Shown here in pieces: positions 1 to 8,869 of a stretch of DNA of 64,000 bases; position 1 is the first letter of the stretch; each line of letters starts with the position of its first letter. The notes below the pieces were generated by a model, which saw only the letters and a program-made list of their open reading frames with translations, had not been told where the DNA came from and did not search any database. This DNA is from an uncultured Erysipelotrichaceae bacterium. GTDB taxonomy: Bacteria; Bacillota_I; Bacilli_A; Erysipelotrichales; Erysipelotrichaceae. The stretch spans positions 41,309-105,308 of the forward strand of contig CADBEA010000002.1 of NCBI GenBank assembly GCA_902793635.1. Reading direction: 5' to 3'. The position numbers were made by a program, and so were the translations under genes.

Positions 1-1719
1 GTAGGACAGGAATATATTGTCAGATCAATCAAAAATGCAGTTCAGAACCATAAGGTAGGACATGCATATTTATTTTGCGGTCCACGTGGAACAGGAAAAA
101 CAACCATGGCCCGTCTCCTGGCTAAGGCTGTGAACTGTGAAAACCCGGAAAAAGCTCCCTGCGGAGTATGTGATAACTGTGTAGCTGCAAATAACGGCAC
201 ACATCCGGATATTATTGAAATCAATGCCGCAAACGAGACACACGTGGAAGACATCAGAGACCTGATTGAACGTTCACGTTTGGCTCCGATGCAGGGAAAA
301 CATAAAATCTATATTATTGACGAAGTCCATCAGTTATCCAGCGCTGCTTCATCGGCATTGCTGAAAACACTGGAGGAACCTCCGGAAAACGTAATTTTCA
401 TTCTGGCAACGACTGATCCGCAGAAATTACTGCCGACGATCATCTCTCGCTGCCAGAGATATGATTTTACGAAGGTCAGAAAGGACCAGATTCGTGATCA
501 TCTGCTGAATATTGCTCAGAAAGAAGATATTCTGCTGGAATTTGAAGCAGCTGAACTGATTGCTGTACTGGCTGAAGGCGGTATGCGAGATGCTTTAAGC
601 ATTATGGATCAGTGTGCGTCCTATACAGGTGATCAGATCACTGTTGAAGCGATTGACAGAATTTATGGCCTGACAACGACAGCGGAGAAGAAAGAACTGA
701 TTAAAGATATCCTTTCCTGTAATCTGGAAAGTATTCTCAACAGGATACGTCAGTATGAGCAGCGCGGTATTGATCTGCAGAGATTCACAGATGGTCTTCT
801 GGATGCTGTAAAAGATACGGTAGTATATGCAAATACGCATAAAACCGCATTATTAAAGGTATTAACAAGAGAAGAAGCTGAAGAAATCGGCAGTCTGGCT
901 GACAGTAAAACATGCATGCATATTGCGGATGAACTGATCAGTGCGAAGGAAAGATTCCGCTTTGCCCAGTCAATGACGACCGTGTTTGAAGTGGTCTGTC
1001 TGAAACTGGCAACCGAATATGGAAAAGCGGATAACACAGTACAGAGTGTGAAGGTACAGACACCGGTAATTCAGCCGCAGCCGGCAAAAGAAGTAAAGCC
1101 GGTCATTGAACCACAGCAGGTACAGGAAATTCCATCCCGTGAAATGCCGGAACCGGAACCAATTCCTTTATTAATAGAAGAGGAAGCACCACTCCCGGAA
1201 ACAGAACCGGTGAAAGCCCCTGTTGTTGTGAAAGAAGTGCCGGAAAGCAAACCGGAATCCAGTGAAATCTCATTCAATCTGCTGGAATTGCTGGTACAGT
1301 GCCGCAAGGATGAGAAAAAAATGGATGAAGAGGCGTTTGATCATGTCTACTCAATGATGGATCTGATCAGCCGTAAATATACAAGTTTACTGCAGGATAC
1401 GAAGATCGGCGCATCTGGTAAGGACTGTCTGATTCTGATCTGTCGGAATGAACCTGTGGCACAGCGGATCAATGACCGCAAAATGAATGAAGAAATCTAC
1501 CGTTTCCTAAAGAAACGATTGGAACTCGACAAAATGGTATTTGCCGTCACGGAACAGCAGTTCAAAGACGCTTCCCGACAGTTCCGCACGCTGATGCACA
1601 GCAATCAGCTGCCGGAAGCCTGTCATATTGAGCGTTACAGTGATGCAGTAAAGAAGGAAGCAACCCCAGAAGATAAGATCAAAGAGCTCTTCGGAGCGGA
1701 AAATGTGGAAATCATATAG
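1..1719 (+). CDS. dnaX: DNA polymerase III subunit gamma/tau (5' end outside window)
   Basis: Clamp-loader ATPase of the replicative polymerase. The frame is open from base 1, so the gene begins upstream; by comparison with the family about 20 codons are missing, giving roughly 590 aa in total. Visible residues 27-34 are the Walker A (GPRGTGKT). A zinc-binding set of four cysteines follows at about 46, 54, 57 and 60. Then come the Walker B (IIDEVHQLS) and the SRC motif (ISRCQRYDF) carrying the arginine finger. A Pro/Glu-rich linker separates the ATPase core from the tau-specific C-terminal part. An A7 run at 1315-1321 could give a short gamma form (listed separately). It is followed within 12 nt by ybaB and then recR, the usual order in Firmicutes, near the origin in Bacillus. 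Confidence 0.97.
   Translation, partial: VGQEYIVRSIKNAVQNHKVGHAYLFCGPRGTGKTTMARLLAKAVNCENPEKAPCGVCDNCVAANNGTHPDIIEINAANETHVEDIRDLIERSRLAPMQGKHKIYIIDEVHQLSSAASSALLKTLEEPPENVIFILATTDPQKLLPTIISRCQRYDFTKVRKDQIRDHLLNIAQKEDILLEFEAAELIAVLAEGGMRDALSIMDQCASYTGDQITVEAIDRIYGLTTTAEKKELIKDILSCNLESILNRIRQYEQRGIDLQRFTDGLLDAVKDTVVYANTHKTALLKVLTREEAEEIGSLADSKTCMHIADELISAKERFRFAQSMTTVFEVVCLKLATEYGKADNTVQSVKVQTPVIQPQPAKEVKPVIEPQQVQEIPSREMPEPEPIPLLIEEEAPLPETEPVKAPVVVKEVPESKPESSEISFNLLELLVQCRKDEKKMDEEAFDHVYSMMDLISRKYTSLLQDTKIGASGKDCLILICRNEPVAQRINDRKMNEEIYRFLKKRLELDKMVFAVTEQQFKDASRQFRTLMHSNQLPEACHIERYSDAVKKEATPEDKIKELFGAENVEII
1315..1328 (+). other. A7 slippery run with -1 frame stop in dnaX
   Basis: Seven A residues (1315-1321) lie in frame as AAA AAA A. 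A -1 slip would read AAT GGA TGA and stop at 1326-1328. The product would be a gamma-like protein of 442 visible residues. An AAGGA stretch at 1306-1310 could act as an internal stimulator, although it is closer to the slip site than in E. coli dnaX. Polymerase slippage on the same run, losing or gaining an A, is an alternative. Presence of the run and the stop is seen; use of the site is inference. Confidence 0.5.
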
Positions 1720-1730
1720 GAGAGATGAAT

Positions 1731-2030
1731 ATGGATCTGACGAAATTGATGGAACAGGCTAAGAAAATGCAGCAGGATCTGGCCGATATGGAAAATGAAC
1801 TCAACGAAACCGTCTATGAAGGCGCATCGCAGGGTGTCATCGTAAAGGTCAACGGCAAATGTGAAATGCAGGAAATTGTCATTCCGGAAGAAATGATGAA
1901 TCCGGATGACAGAGAAATGCTGCAGGATCTGATTCTGATTGCCCAGAATGACGCTGTCGGCAAAGCTGCCGCAGATAAAGAAGAAAAGCTCGGTGCTGCT
2001 ACTGCCGGCCTGAAACTGCCGGGGATGTAA
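1731..2030 (+). CDS. ybaB: YbaB/EbfC family nucleoid-associated protein
   Basis: Small dimeric DNA-binding protein, nearly always encoded between dnaX and recR; it is thought to help organise the nucleoid. The typical start (DLTKLMEQAKKMQQDL) and the central strand block around IVIPEEMMNPDDREMLQDL are recognisable, and the 99 aa length is usual. An upstream ATG at 1725 lies only 1 nt after the AGGAGA at 1718-1723. The ATG at 1731 is 7 nt away, so I chose it. The end is 3 nt before recR. Confidence 0.93.
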   Translation: MDLTKLMEQAKKMQQDLADMENELNETVYEGASQGVIVKVNGKCEMQEIVIPEEMMNPDDREMLQDLILIAQNDAVGKAAADKEEKLGAATAGLKLPGM

Positions 2031-2033
2031 GGC

Positions 2034-2630
2034 ATGTATCCAAAAAGCCTTCAGGAACTGATTGAACGTTTCCGTCTGCTGCCGGGAGTCGGTGAAAAAA
2101 CAGCTGAACGTTATGCATTGGCTGTCACCGAGATGGAAGATCTCGATGCCCGGGAATTTGCGACAGCTCTGGTGAATGTCAAAGAAAAACTGACCAGATG
2201 CCGGATCTGCGGAAATCTGTCAGAATCGGAAGAATGTGATATCTGTTCTGATAACACCAGAAACAAGAAACTGATATTTGTTGTACAGTCTGCCAAAGAC
2301 GTACTGGCTATGGAAAAGACCAATGAATTCAATGGTGTTTACCATGTGCTGAACGGTCTAATTTCCTCTTCGCGGGGAATGATGCCGGAAGACCTGAATA
2401 TTGATGCGCTGCTGAAGCGGGCCAAAGACGCTGAAGAAGTCATACTCGCTACCAGCACAACAATGGATGGTGAAACAACCGCTATGTATTTAAGCAAACT
2501 GCTGCGGGAACAGTGTCCGGACGTACTGGTTACCCGCATTGCCCACGGCCTTCCTTCCGGAGGCATGCTGGACTATGCGGATGAAATCACATTGGCACAC
2601 GCCCTGACGGACCGCCGCCGCATGGGATAA
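2034..2630 (+). CDS. recR: Recombination protein RecR
   Basis: Recombination mediator that works with RecF and RecO in gap repair. At 198 aa it has family length. An N-terminal helix-hairpin-helix (LIERFRLLPGVGEKTAERYA) is followed by a four-cysteine zinc finger (CRICGNL, then CDIC). A Toprim domain comes next (IFVVQSAKDVLAMEKTNEFNG, ILATSTTMDGETTAMYL), and the C-terminus is typical (ARIAHGLPSGGMLDYADEITL, in part). It is co-transcribed with dnaX and ybaB; fhs follows 21 nt later. Confidence 0.97.
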   Translation: MYPKSLQELIERFRLLPGVGEKTAERYALAVTEMEDLDAREFATALVNVKEKLTRCRICGNLSESEECDICSDNTRNKKLIFVVQSAKDVLAMEKTNEFNGVYHVLNGLISSSRGMMPEDLNIDALLKRAKDAEEVILATSTTMDGETTAMYLSKLLREQCPDVLVTRIAHGLPSGGMLDYADEITLAHALTDRRRMG

Positions 2631-2651
2631 TTAACAGGAGGATGGATAGAC

Positions 2652-4319
2652 ATGAACAATGATTTAAAGATCGCACAGGCAGCCGTTCTGGAAGATATGA
2701 AGACGATTGCCGCAAAAGCAGGAATTGATGAGAAATACCTTGAGCCTTATGGAAACGACAAGGCGAAATTATCGAACGAACTGAAAGAAACGGTCAAAGA
2801 CAATCCGGATGGAAAACTGATTCTCGTAACAGCCATCAACCCGACCAAAGCAGGTGAAGGAAAATCAACGACGACGATCGGTCTTGCCGATGGTCTTGCC
2901 AAAGCCGGAAAGAACGTCATGGCATGTCTCAGAGAGCCATCCCTTGGTCCGGTCTTCGGATTAAAAGGCGGTGCGACAGGCGGCGGTTATGCCCAGGTCG
3001 TTCCGATGGAAGCAATCAACCTGCATTTCACAGGTGATATGCATGCCATCACAACAGCCAACAACCTTATCGCAGCGGTTCTGGACAACTCCATTTTCCA
3101 GGGCAATCCGCTGAACATCGATCCGAATAAAGTTGTCTGGAAGAGATGCATGGACATGAACGACCGTACACTGCGTGACATTACAATCGGTCAGAAGAAA
3201 AAGTCCAACGGTGTGGAAAGAGAAGATCACTTCGTCATTACCGTAGCTACGGAAGTTATGGCGATCCTCTGCCTCTCCAAAGACCTGAAGGACTTTGAAG
3301 AACGTATCTCGAGATGTGTTGTTGCCTACACATATGACGATCAGCCGGTCACTGTTAAGGACATCGGTGCTGCCGGTGCCGCAACCGTTGTAATGAAAGA
3401 AGCAATCAAGCCGAACCTTGTTCAGACTCTGGAACATACACCGGTTCTTGTCCATGGCGGACCATTCGCCAATATCGCCCATGGCTGCAACTCTGTCGCA
3501 GCGACAACACTGGCTCTGAAACTGGCTGATTACGTTGTTACGGAAGCCGGCTTCGGTGCTGATCTGGGTGCTGAAAAGTTCCTTGATATCAAGTGCCGCA
3601 GTGCTGCTCTGAAACCGAGCGCTGTCGTTATCGTAGCGACCGTCCGTGCTCTGAAGATGCATGGCGGTGTTGAACAGGCTGATCTGGATACCGAGAATAT
3701 CGAAGCATTGCTGAAGGGTACAGAAAACCTGGCCAAGCATATTGAATCCGTCAAGGCATTCCGTCTGCCGTATGTCGTGGCAGTCAACAAGTTCGCCAAG
3801 GATACACCGGCTGAAGTCAAAGCTCTGCTTGACTGGTGCCATGAAAACGGCCACCCGGTTGCTGAAGCTGACGGCTGGGCAAGAGGCGGCGACGGTATGC
3901 AGGAACTGGCTGCTGAAGTGATCCGTCTGACCGAGCAGGACAATGACTTCACATTCCTTTACGATACCGATGAATCGATCGAAGCCAAGATCGAAAAGAT
4001 TTCCAAGACTGTTTACGGTGCCGACGGTGTTGAATACAGTGACCTGGCAAAGGAAAAGATTGCCGACTTTGTGAAGAACGGCTGGGATAAACTGCCGGTA
4101 TGTATGGCCAAGACACCGCTGTCACTGACTGACGACGACAAGCTCAAAGGCAGACCGCGCGGCTTTATGATCCATGTCAAGGACATCAGCATTTCTGCCG
4201 GTGCCGGCTTCGTTGTCGCATATACAGGCAATATTCTGACTATGCCGGGTCTGCCGAAGGTTCCGGCTGCCATCAACATGGGTGTTGACGAAAACGGCGA
4301 CACCTATGGTCTGTTCTGA
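2652..4319 (+). CDS. fhs: Formate--tetrahydrofolate ligase
   Basis: Makes 10-formyl-THF from formate, THF and ATP in cytosolic one-carbon metabolism, supplying purine synthesis and initiator tRNA formylation. At 555 aa it is full length. The phosphate loop TKAGEGKST is at residues 65-73. Family signatures include REPSLGPVFGLKGGATGGGY (substrate loop), VVTEAGFGADLGAEKF and the C-terminal GNILTMPGLPKVPAA. A GGAGGATGG ribosome site precedes the ATG. The gene is embedded between recR and a gene of unknown function, with no other folate gene nearby. Confidence 0.97.
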   Translation: MNNDLKIAQAAVLEDMKTIAAKAGIDEKYLEPYGNDKAKLSNELKETVKDNPDGKLILVTAINPTKAGEGKSTTTIGLADGLAKAGKNVMACLREPSLGPVFGLKGGATGGGYAQVVPMEAINLHFTGDMHAITTANNLIAAVLDNSIFQGNPLNIDPNKVVWKRCMDMNDRTLRDITIGQKKKSNGVEREDHFVITVATEVMAILCLSKDLKDFEERISRCVVAYTYDDQPVTVKDIGAAGAATVVMKEAIKPNLVQTLEHTPVLVHGGPFANIAHGCNSVAATTLALKLADYVVTEAGFGADLGAEKFLDIKCRSAALKPSAVVIVATVRALKMHGGVEQADLDTENIEALLKGTENLAKHIESVKAFRLPYVVAVNKFAKDTPAEVKALLDWCHENGHPVAEADGWARGGDGMQELAAEVIRLTEQDNDFTFLYDTDESIEAKIEKISKTVYGADGVEYSDLAKEKIADFVKNGWDKLPVCMAKTPLSLTDDDKLKGRPRGFMIHVKDISISAGAGFVVAYTGNILTMPGLPKVPAAINMGVDENGDTYGLF

Positions 4320-4342
4320 TTAATTGAATAAAAGGATGACCG

Positions 4343-5242
4343 ATGAGTTCGATAGCATATGTAACGGATGAAAAAATGCTGGAGTATCACCGTCTCTGCA
4401 GAAACAAGGATATTCTGTTCTGGCGTCTTTCCAGCCGCAAAAAGTTCACAGACTTCCGCAAGGGAGACCTGCTGTTCTTTTTTGCGCGTCCGCCGCATAC
4501 CCGCCGCAAAGGACTCATCGGTTATGCCCATTTTGATTCGGTAAAACGGCTTTCCCTGCGGCAGATGTGGGAACAGTACGGCACCTCGACCGGCTATGAT
4601 TCCCGCGATCTGCTCAGTGAAGCGATTGCCAAGGCTGCCAAAGGCACGATTCCTAAGCAGATGAGCTGTCTCTATCTGAAGGACGTCGTGTTCTTCGTCA
4701 GTCCGATCTATCCGGAGGAAATCGGTATTGAAATACCGAAAAATCTGGAAAGTTACTGCTATCTTGACCGTAACAATCCGAAGATCACAGTGAGTATCCT
4801 GAATCTGGCGGAGACCCGCGGCATCGATCTCTGGAGCGCGGCTGACAATACCGAACCGGAAGTCATCTTCGCACGTGACGAGATCCGTCATAAGTTCGCC
4901 GTCATGCACAAGGAAATCGGCAAAGAGTCGGGCAGTGAGAAAGAACGCAACAACTGCAGCCGGCTGGCCAGAAACAGAACGGAGGATCCGGAGTGGGAAA
5001 TGATCCGGGGATCCCGCACCGACTGTCTGAAAGTGGAAAATGATACCGTATGGATCGCCATGCCGTATGCCGTGCAGGCCAACGACAAGGATCTCAGGAT
5101 CCGTGAGCTGTTCGGCAGGATGACGATGTACCGGTTATTATCCGGACAGTATCAGGTTGGCAAAAAGATCCGTTTTGAACTGCTGGGAGATCATATTCCG
5201 GCATATATAACAGAAATGGTGGAACAGCTGAATCATGAGTGA
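4343..5242 (+). CDS. Unknown protein with a possible EVE/PUA-like N-terminal domain
   Basis: I do not recognise this 299 aa protein with certainty. The N-terminal 100 residues (ILFWRLSSRKKFTDFRKGDL, then LLFFFARPP and KGLIGYAHFD) have the pattern of a PUA/EVE-like fold: a small barrel with a hydrophobic 'F-RKGD-LFFF' strand. Such domains often bind modified nucleotides. The middle is charged (about residues 195-225) and the C-terminal 80 residues look globular. There is no signal peptide or membrane segment. The start has an AAAGGATG ribosome site. It overlaps mnmG, a tRNA-modification gene, by 8 nt, so translational coupling and an RNA-related role are possible. That is inference only. Confidence 0.6.
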   Translation: MSSIAYVTDEKMLEYHRLCRNKDILFWRLSSRKKFTDFRKGDLLFFFARPPHTRRKGLIGYAHFDSVKRLSLRQMWEQYGTSTGYDSRDLLSEAIAKAAKGTIPKQMSCLYLKDVVFFVSPIYPEEIGIEIPKNLESYCYLDRNNPKITVSILNLAETRGIDLWSAADNTEPEVIFARDEIRHKFAVMHKEIGKESGSEKERNNCSRLARNRTEDPEWEMIRGSRTDCLKVENDTVWIAMPYAVQANDKDLRIRELFGRMTMYRLLSGQYQVGKKIRFELLGDHIPAYITEMVEQLNHE

Positions 5243-7115
5243 TTTTGATATTATTGTCATCGGCGGCGGCCATGCAGGAATCGAAGCTGCGTTGGCCGCT
5301 TCTCGTTTGCATAAAAAAACATGTCTGCTGACCCTGAGCATTGAAAATATCGGTAAAATGCCCTGCAACCCCTCGGTTGGCGGTCCGGCCAAAGGCATCG
5401 TCGTCCGGGAAATTGACGCCCTGGGCGGTCAGATGCCAATTACGGCTGACCGTACAGCATTGCAGTTCAAGATGCTGAACAGTGCCAAAGGGCCGGGTGT
5501 GAGGGCTTTGCGCGTGCAGTCAGACAAGATCGCCTATAGCCGTGACATGCAGAACGTCTGTCTGCATCAGGAAAACCTGACGGTCATGGAAGCGATGGCG
5601 ACGGAACTGGTATGTGAGAATCAGAAGGTCAGAGGCGTCAGACTGAGGGACGGATCTTTTATTTCCTCGGAAATAATCATTCTGACAACCGGTACATATA
5701 TGGCCGGTGTCAATATGATTTCCGACGAGGTAAAGAAGGGCGGTCCTGATCTGGAAGAAACGACGGAAGACCTTTCCGCTTCTTTGCGGCAGAACGGACT
5801 CAGAACATTCCGTCTGAAGACCGGCACGCCGCCGCGCGTTCTGACCAGGTCAATTGATTTCTCCAAAACGAAACTGGAACTGGGAACCGATGCGTTCCTC
5901 CGATTCTCATCGCTGACAAAATCGATCCGGCCGTTTGATCAGCAGGTACCGTGCTATATGACATATACAACACCGGAGACCCATGAAATCATCATGGCCA
6001 ACCTGAATAAATCTTCAATGTATTCAGGTGTAGTCAAAGGCGTCGGTCCGCGCTATTGTCCTTCGATCGAAGACAAACTGGTGCGCTTTTCCGACAAACC
6101 GCGCCATCTGCTGTTCCTTGAACCGGAATCGCTGTCCATGGACACGACGTATGTACAGGGCTTCTCAACTTCATTGCCGAGAGACGTGCAGGAAAGAATG
6201 ACGCACAGCCTGCCGGGCTTTGAAAACTGCATTATCAAAAAGTACGCATACGCAATCGAATATGATGCGATCGATCCGATTCAGATGAAACCTTCGTTTG
6301 AATCCAAGATCATTGAGAACCTGTTTACCGCCGGGCAGGTCAACGGAACCTCCGGTTATGAAGAAGCAGCCGGTCAGGGTATCATGGCCGGAATCAACGC
6401 CTGCCTGAAACTGGATGGAAAAGCTCCGGTCGTCTTTGGCAGGGATGAAGCATATATCGGTGTGCTGGTCGATGATCTGACAACAAAAGGCACCCTGGAA
6501 CCATACCGTCTTCTGACCTCACGGGCGGAATTCCGTCTGCTGCTGAGACATGACAATGCGGAAGAACGTCTGCTGGAAACCGGCTATCAGGTCGGTCTGA
6601 TCTCTCCGGAAAGAAGAGAACAGTATCTGCAGAAAATGGCAGCTGTGCAGGAATTGAAAGAGAAACTGCGCGATACGGTCTACAGTCTGGACGATCCGGA
6701 TGTGGTTGCCTATCTTGAACCAAAAGGCTACAGCATTGGTGAACACCGCGGTGTCAATGGTGCCGAACTGCTGAAGCGGCCGAATATCCACGCCGTTGAA
6801 CTGCTGGCTCTGGCTGGCGAAGTAGCAGACAGCGAACTGGCTGAGAAATGCGAAATCGATATCAAGTATGAAGGCTATATCAACAAGGCCAGAAGAGAAG
6901 CACAGCGCCTGAAGGGAATGGAGAACATTCCGCTCGGTACTGACTTCAACTATGACGAAGTAGACAATCTTTCTCTGGAAGGAAGACAGAAGCTGATGAA
7001 ATACCAGCCGGCAACGATCGGCCAGGCGTCCCGCATCTCCGGTGTCAACCCGGCAGACATTGCCGTACTGGCAATTGCCATCAAACAGGGAAAGGGCAGA
7101 AGAAAACCATCCTGA
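5235..7115 (+). CDS. mnmG: tRNA uridine-5-carboxymethylaminomethyl modification enzyme MnmG (GidA)
   Basis: FAD enzyme that, with MnmE, installs carboxymethylaminomethyl at U34 of certain tRNAs. 626 aa, full length. The FAD-binding GGGHAG is at about residues 9-14. Family signatures are KMPCNPSVGGPAKG, LKTGTPPR, GPRYCPSIEDK and the glycine-rich GQVNGTSGYEEAAGQG. The partner mnmE lies about 9 kb downstream, not adjacent as in Bacillus. The next gene, rsmG, begins after an AT-rich gap holding DnaA-box-like sequences. Confidence 0.97.
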   Translation: MSDFDIIVIGGGHAGIEAALAASRLHKKTCLLTLSIENIGKMPCNPSVGGPAKGIVVREIDALGGQMPITADRTALQFKMLNSAKGPGVRALRVQSDKIAYSRDMQNVCLHQENLTVMEAMATELVCENQKVRGVRLRDGSFISSEIIILTTGTYMAGVNMISDEVKKGGPDLEETTEDLSASLRQNGLRTFRLKTGTPPRVLTRSIDFSKTKLELGTDAFLRFSSLTKSIRPFDQQVPCYMTYTTPETHEIIMANLNKSSMYSGVVKGVGPRYCPSIEDKLVRFSDKPRHLLFLEPESLSMDTTYVQGFSTSLPRDVQERMTHSLPGFENCIIKKYAYAIEYDAIDPIQMKPSFESKIIENLFTAGQVNGTSGYEEAAGQGIMAGINACLKLDGKAPVVFGRDEAYIGVLVDDLTTKGTLEPYRLLTSRAEFRLLLRHDNAEERLLETGYQVGLISPERREQYLQKMAAVQELKEKLRDTVYSLDDPDVVAYLEPKGYSIGEHRGVNGAELLKRPNIHAVELLALAGEVADSELAEKCEIDIKYEGYINKARREAQRLKGMENIPLGTDFNYDEVDNLSLEGRQKLMKYQPATIGQASRISGVNPADIAVLAIAIKQGKGRRKPS

Positions 7116-7155
7116 GTTACTGAATAGCCTATAAATAAAGGGTATTTCATAAATT

Positions 7156-7289
7156 TGTGGAAAAATATTATTTCCACAATATGATAAATTAAGGCACTGA
7201 AATGAGGAAAAAGAAGTTTTCCACAATCGAGGAGTTAAACAACGTAAATTGTGGATAACTCAATTTCCCACAAATTAGATATATCCACA
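7156..7289. other. DnaA-box cluster, candidate replication origin element
   Basis: Six matches to the DnaA box (TTWTNCACA) lie within 134 bp of the mnmG-rsmG gap. The consensus TTATCCACA is at 7250-7258 (- strand). TTTTCCACA is at 7156-7164 (- strand) and 7217-7225 (+). One-mismatch copies are at 7170-7178 (+), 7264-7272 (+) and 7281-7289 (+). The pair at 7156-7178 forms an inverted repeat around an A/T spacer, and 7161-7195 is strongly A/T rich. This could be oriC, a secondary DnaA-binding cluster, or a DnaA-regulated promoter for rsmG. No dnaA gene is in the window. Confidence 0.6.
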
Positions 7290-7328
7290 GCCGGATGACG
7301 GTGATAAAATGATACACACGGAGGCTTT

Positions 7329-8024
7329 ATGAATTTTACGCAGTTGCAGACAACCGCAAAAGATAACGGCATCATATTATCGGATGAATTGCTGGAACAG
7401 CTGCGTGCCTACATGGATCTGTTAATTGCCTGGAATGAGAAGTTCAACCTGACGGCCATCACTGAGCCGGAAGAGATTATCGCCAAGCATTTCTGGGACA
7501 GCATCATTCCGTTAACACTATATCCGGTGGAAGGAAAAATCGCTGATGTCGGCACCGGCGCTGGATTCCCTGGTCTGGTCTGGAAAATTGTCAGACCGGA
7601 GCTGTCTGTTTCACTGATCGAACCGACCGGCAAGAGATGTACATTCTTAAAGGAAACTGTCAATGTTCTGCATCTGCAGGGTGTGGAAATCTTCAATGTC
7701 CGTAGTGAGGAACATGTAAAAGACCGCCGGGAATACTACGACGTGGTAACTGCCCGGGCAGTTGCTAACCTCAGAGTGCTTTGTGAACTGTGTCTGCCGC
7801 TTGTGAAGACAGGCGGAAGCTTTATCGCCATGAAAGGTTCCCGCGGCAATGAAGAACTGCAGGAAGCAAGCAGTGCGATTCACACGCTGGGCGGCGGTAA
7901 ACCGGAAAGTCATACTGTTTCACTGGCGGATGAAGAGCGGATCAATATTCTGATTCCGAAGGTATCCGCGACACCGCTGAAATATCCGCGCAATTACGGA
8001 CAGATCAAAAAGAAGCCGTTATAA
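7329..8024 (+). CDS. rsmG: 16S rRNA (guanine527-N7)-methyltransferase RsmG (GidB)
   Basis: SAM-dependent methyltransferase for G527 of 16S rRNA. 231 aa, family length. The N-terminal LIAWNEKFNLTAITEPEEI and the SAM site IADVGTGAGFPGLVWKI are diagnostic; a later VVTARAVANLRVLCELCLPL matches the family. A GGAGG precedes the ATG by 5 nt. It sits in the classical mnmG-rsmG-noc-soj-parB order. Confidence 0.97.
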   Translation: MNFTQLQTTAKDNGIILSDELLEQLRAYMDLLIAWNEKFNLTAITEPEEIIAKHFWDSIIPLTLYPVEGKIADVGTGAGFPGLVWKIVRPELSVSLIEPTGKRCTFLKETVNVLHLQGVEIFNVRSEEHVKDRREYYDVVTARAVANLRVLCELCLPLVKTGGSFIAMKGSRGNEELQEASSAIHTLGGGKPESHTVSLADEERINILIPKVSATPLKYPRNYGQIKKKPL

Positions 8025-8038
8025 GATAAGGAGAATCA

Positions 8039-8854
8039 ATGAATCTCAATATTCTTGACATATTTGACCGCAATGACACTGAGAAGATCGTCCGTGTTCC
8101 GATCGGTGATATCCACCCGTCCCGCTACCAGCCGCGTCTGCGTTTCGATGAGACAGCCCTTGCCGAACTGACAGAATCCATTCGGGAAAACGGACTGATT
8201 CAGCCGATCACCGTACGCAAGTCGGATAACGGTTATGAAATCATTGCCGGTGAACGTCGTTATAGGGCGTGTCTGAGAGCCGGGTATGACGAGATTCCGT
8301 GCTATGTCATGTCCCCGACCGAGGAACAGGCAGCACGGATGGCATTGGTGGAAAACGTGCAGAGAGAAAATCTCAGTGCGATCGAAGAAGCGAAAAGCTA
8401 TGTGCAGATCATGCGCCAGGCCGGCATGACCCAGGAACAGGTAGCCAAGTCCATCGGCAAATCACAGTCAGCCGTGGCCAATAAGATCCGCCTGCTCAAT
8501 CTGCCTGATGAAGTGCAGGAAGGCGTTGTCGCCGGCAAGATCACTGAACGGCATGCCAGAGCGCTGCTCAGTGTGCCGCAGGGTCAGATCAGACCGACCT
8601 ACCGGCATATCGTCAAAGCCGGTCTGAATGTCAGGGAAAGCGAAGAGTACATCGCGGATCTGACAGCCGGTAAGATCAAACCGAAACCCAAAAAGAAGAA
8701 ACATACAACCAGGGGCTTTACCCGCAATATGCAGATTGCCGTCAACTCCGTCAATCAATGTGTTCAGATGATCGAGAAGATGGGAGTGAAAGCGGTTCTG
8801 GAGATGGATGACAGCGATGACGAACTGCGGATGATCATCCGTCTGCCAAAATAA
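8039..8854 (+). CDS. noc: Nucleoid occlusion protein Noc
   Basis: ParB-family DNA-binding protein that blocks septation over the nucleoid. 271 aa. A short N-terminal segment (MNLNILDIFDRND) resembles the membrane-targeting helix of Noc. The CTP-binding ParB core follows (ESIRENGLIQPITVRK, IIAGERRYRACLRAG, LVENVQRENLSAIEEA), then the helix-turn-helix (TQEQVAKSIGKSQSAVANKI). The C-terminal KPKPKKKK and the NMQIAVNSVNQ region with the final RMIIRLPK match Bacillus Noc as I recall it, which separates it from Spo0J. It lies directly before soj-spo0J. Confidence 0.92.
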   Translation: MNLNILDIFDRNDTEKIVRVPIGDIHPSRYQPRLRFDETALAELTESIRENGLIQPITVRKSDNGYEIIAGERRYRACLRAGYDEIPCYVMSPTEEQAARMALVENVQRENLSAIEEAKSYVQIMRQAGMTQEQVAKSIGKSQSAVANKIRLLNLPDEVQEGVVAGKITERHARALLSVPQGQIRPTYRHIVKAGLNVRESEEYIADLTAGKIKPKPKKKKHTTRGFTRNMQIAVNSVNQCVQMIEKMGVKAVLEMDDSDDELRMIIRLPK

Positions 8855-8869
8855 ACGAGGATCAATACT

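Noticed and set aside
66..86. CCACGTGG core in dnaX as a parS site
   Set aside because: Only 12 of 16 bases match the Bacillus parS and it encodes the Walker A region; no convincing parS was found elsewhere by eye.
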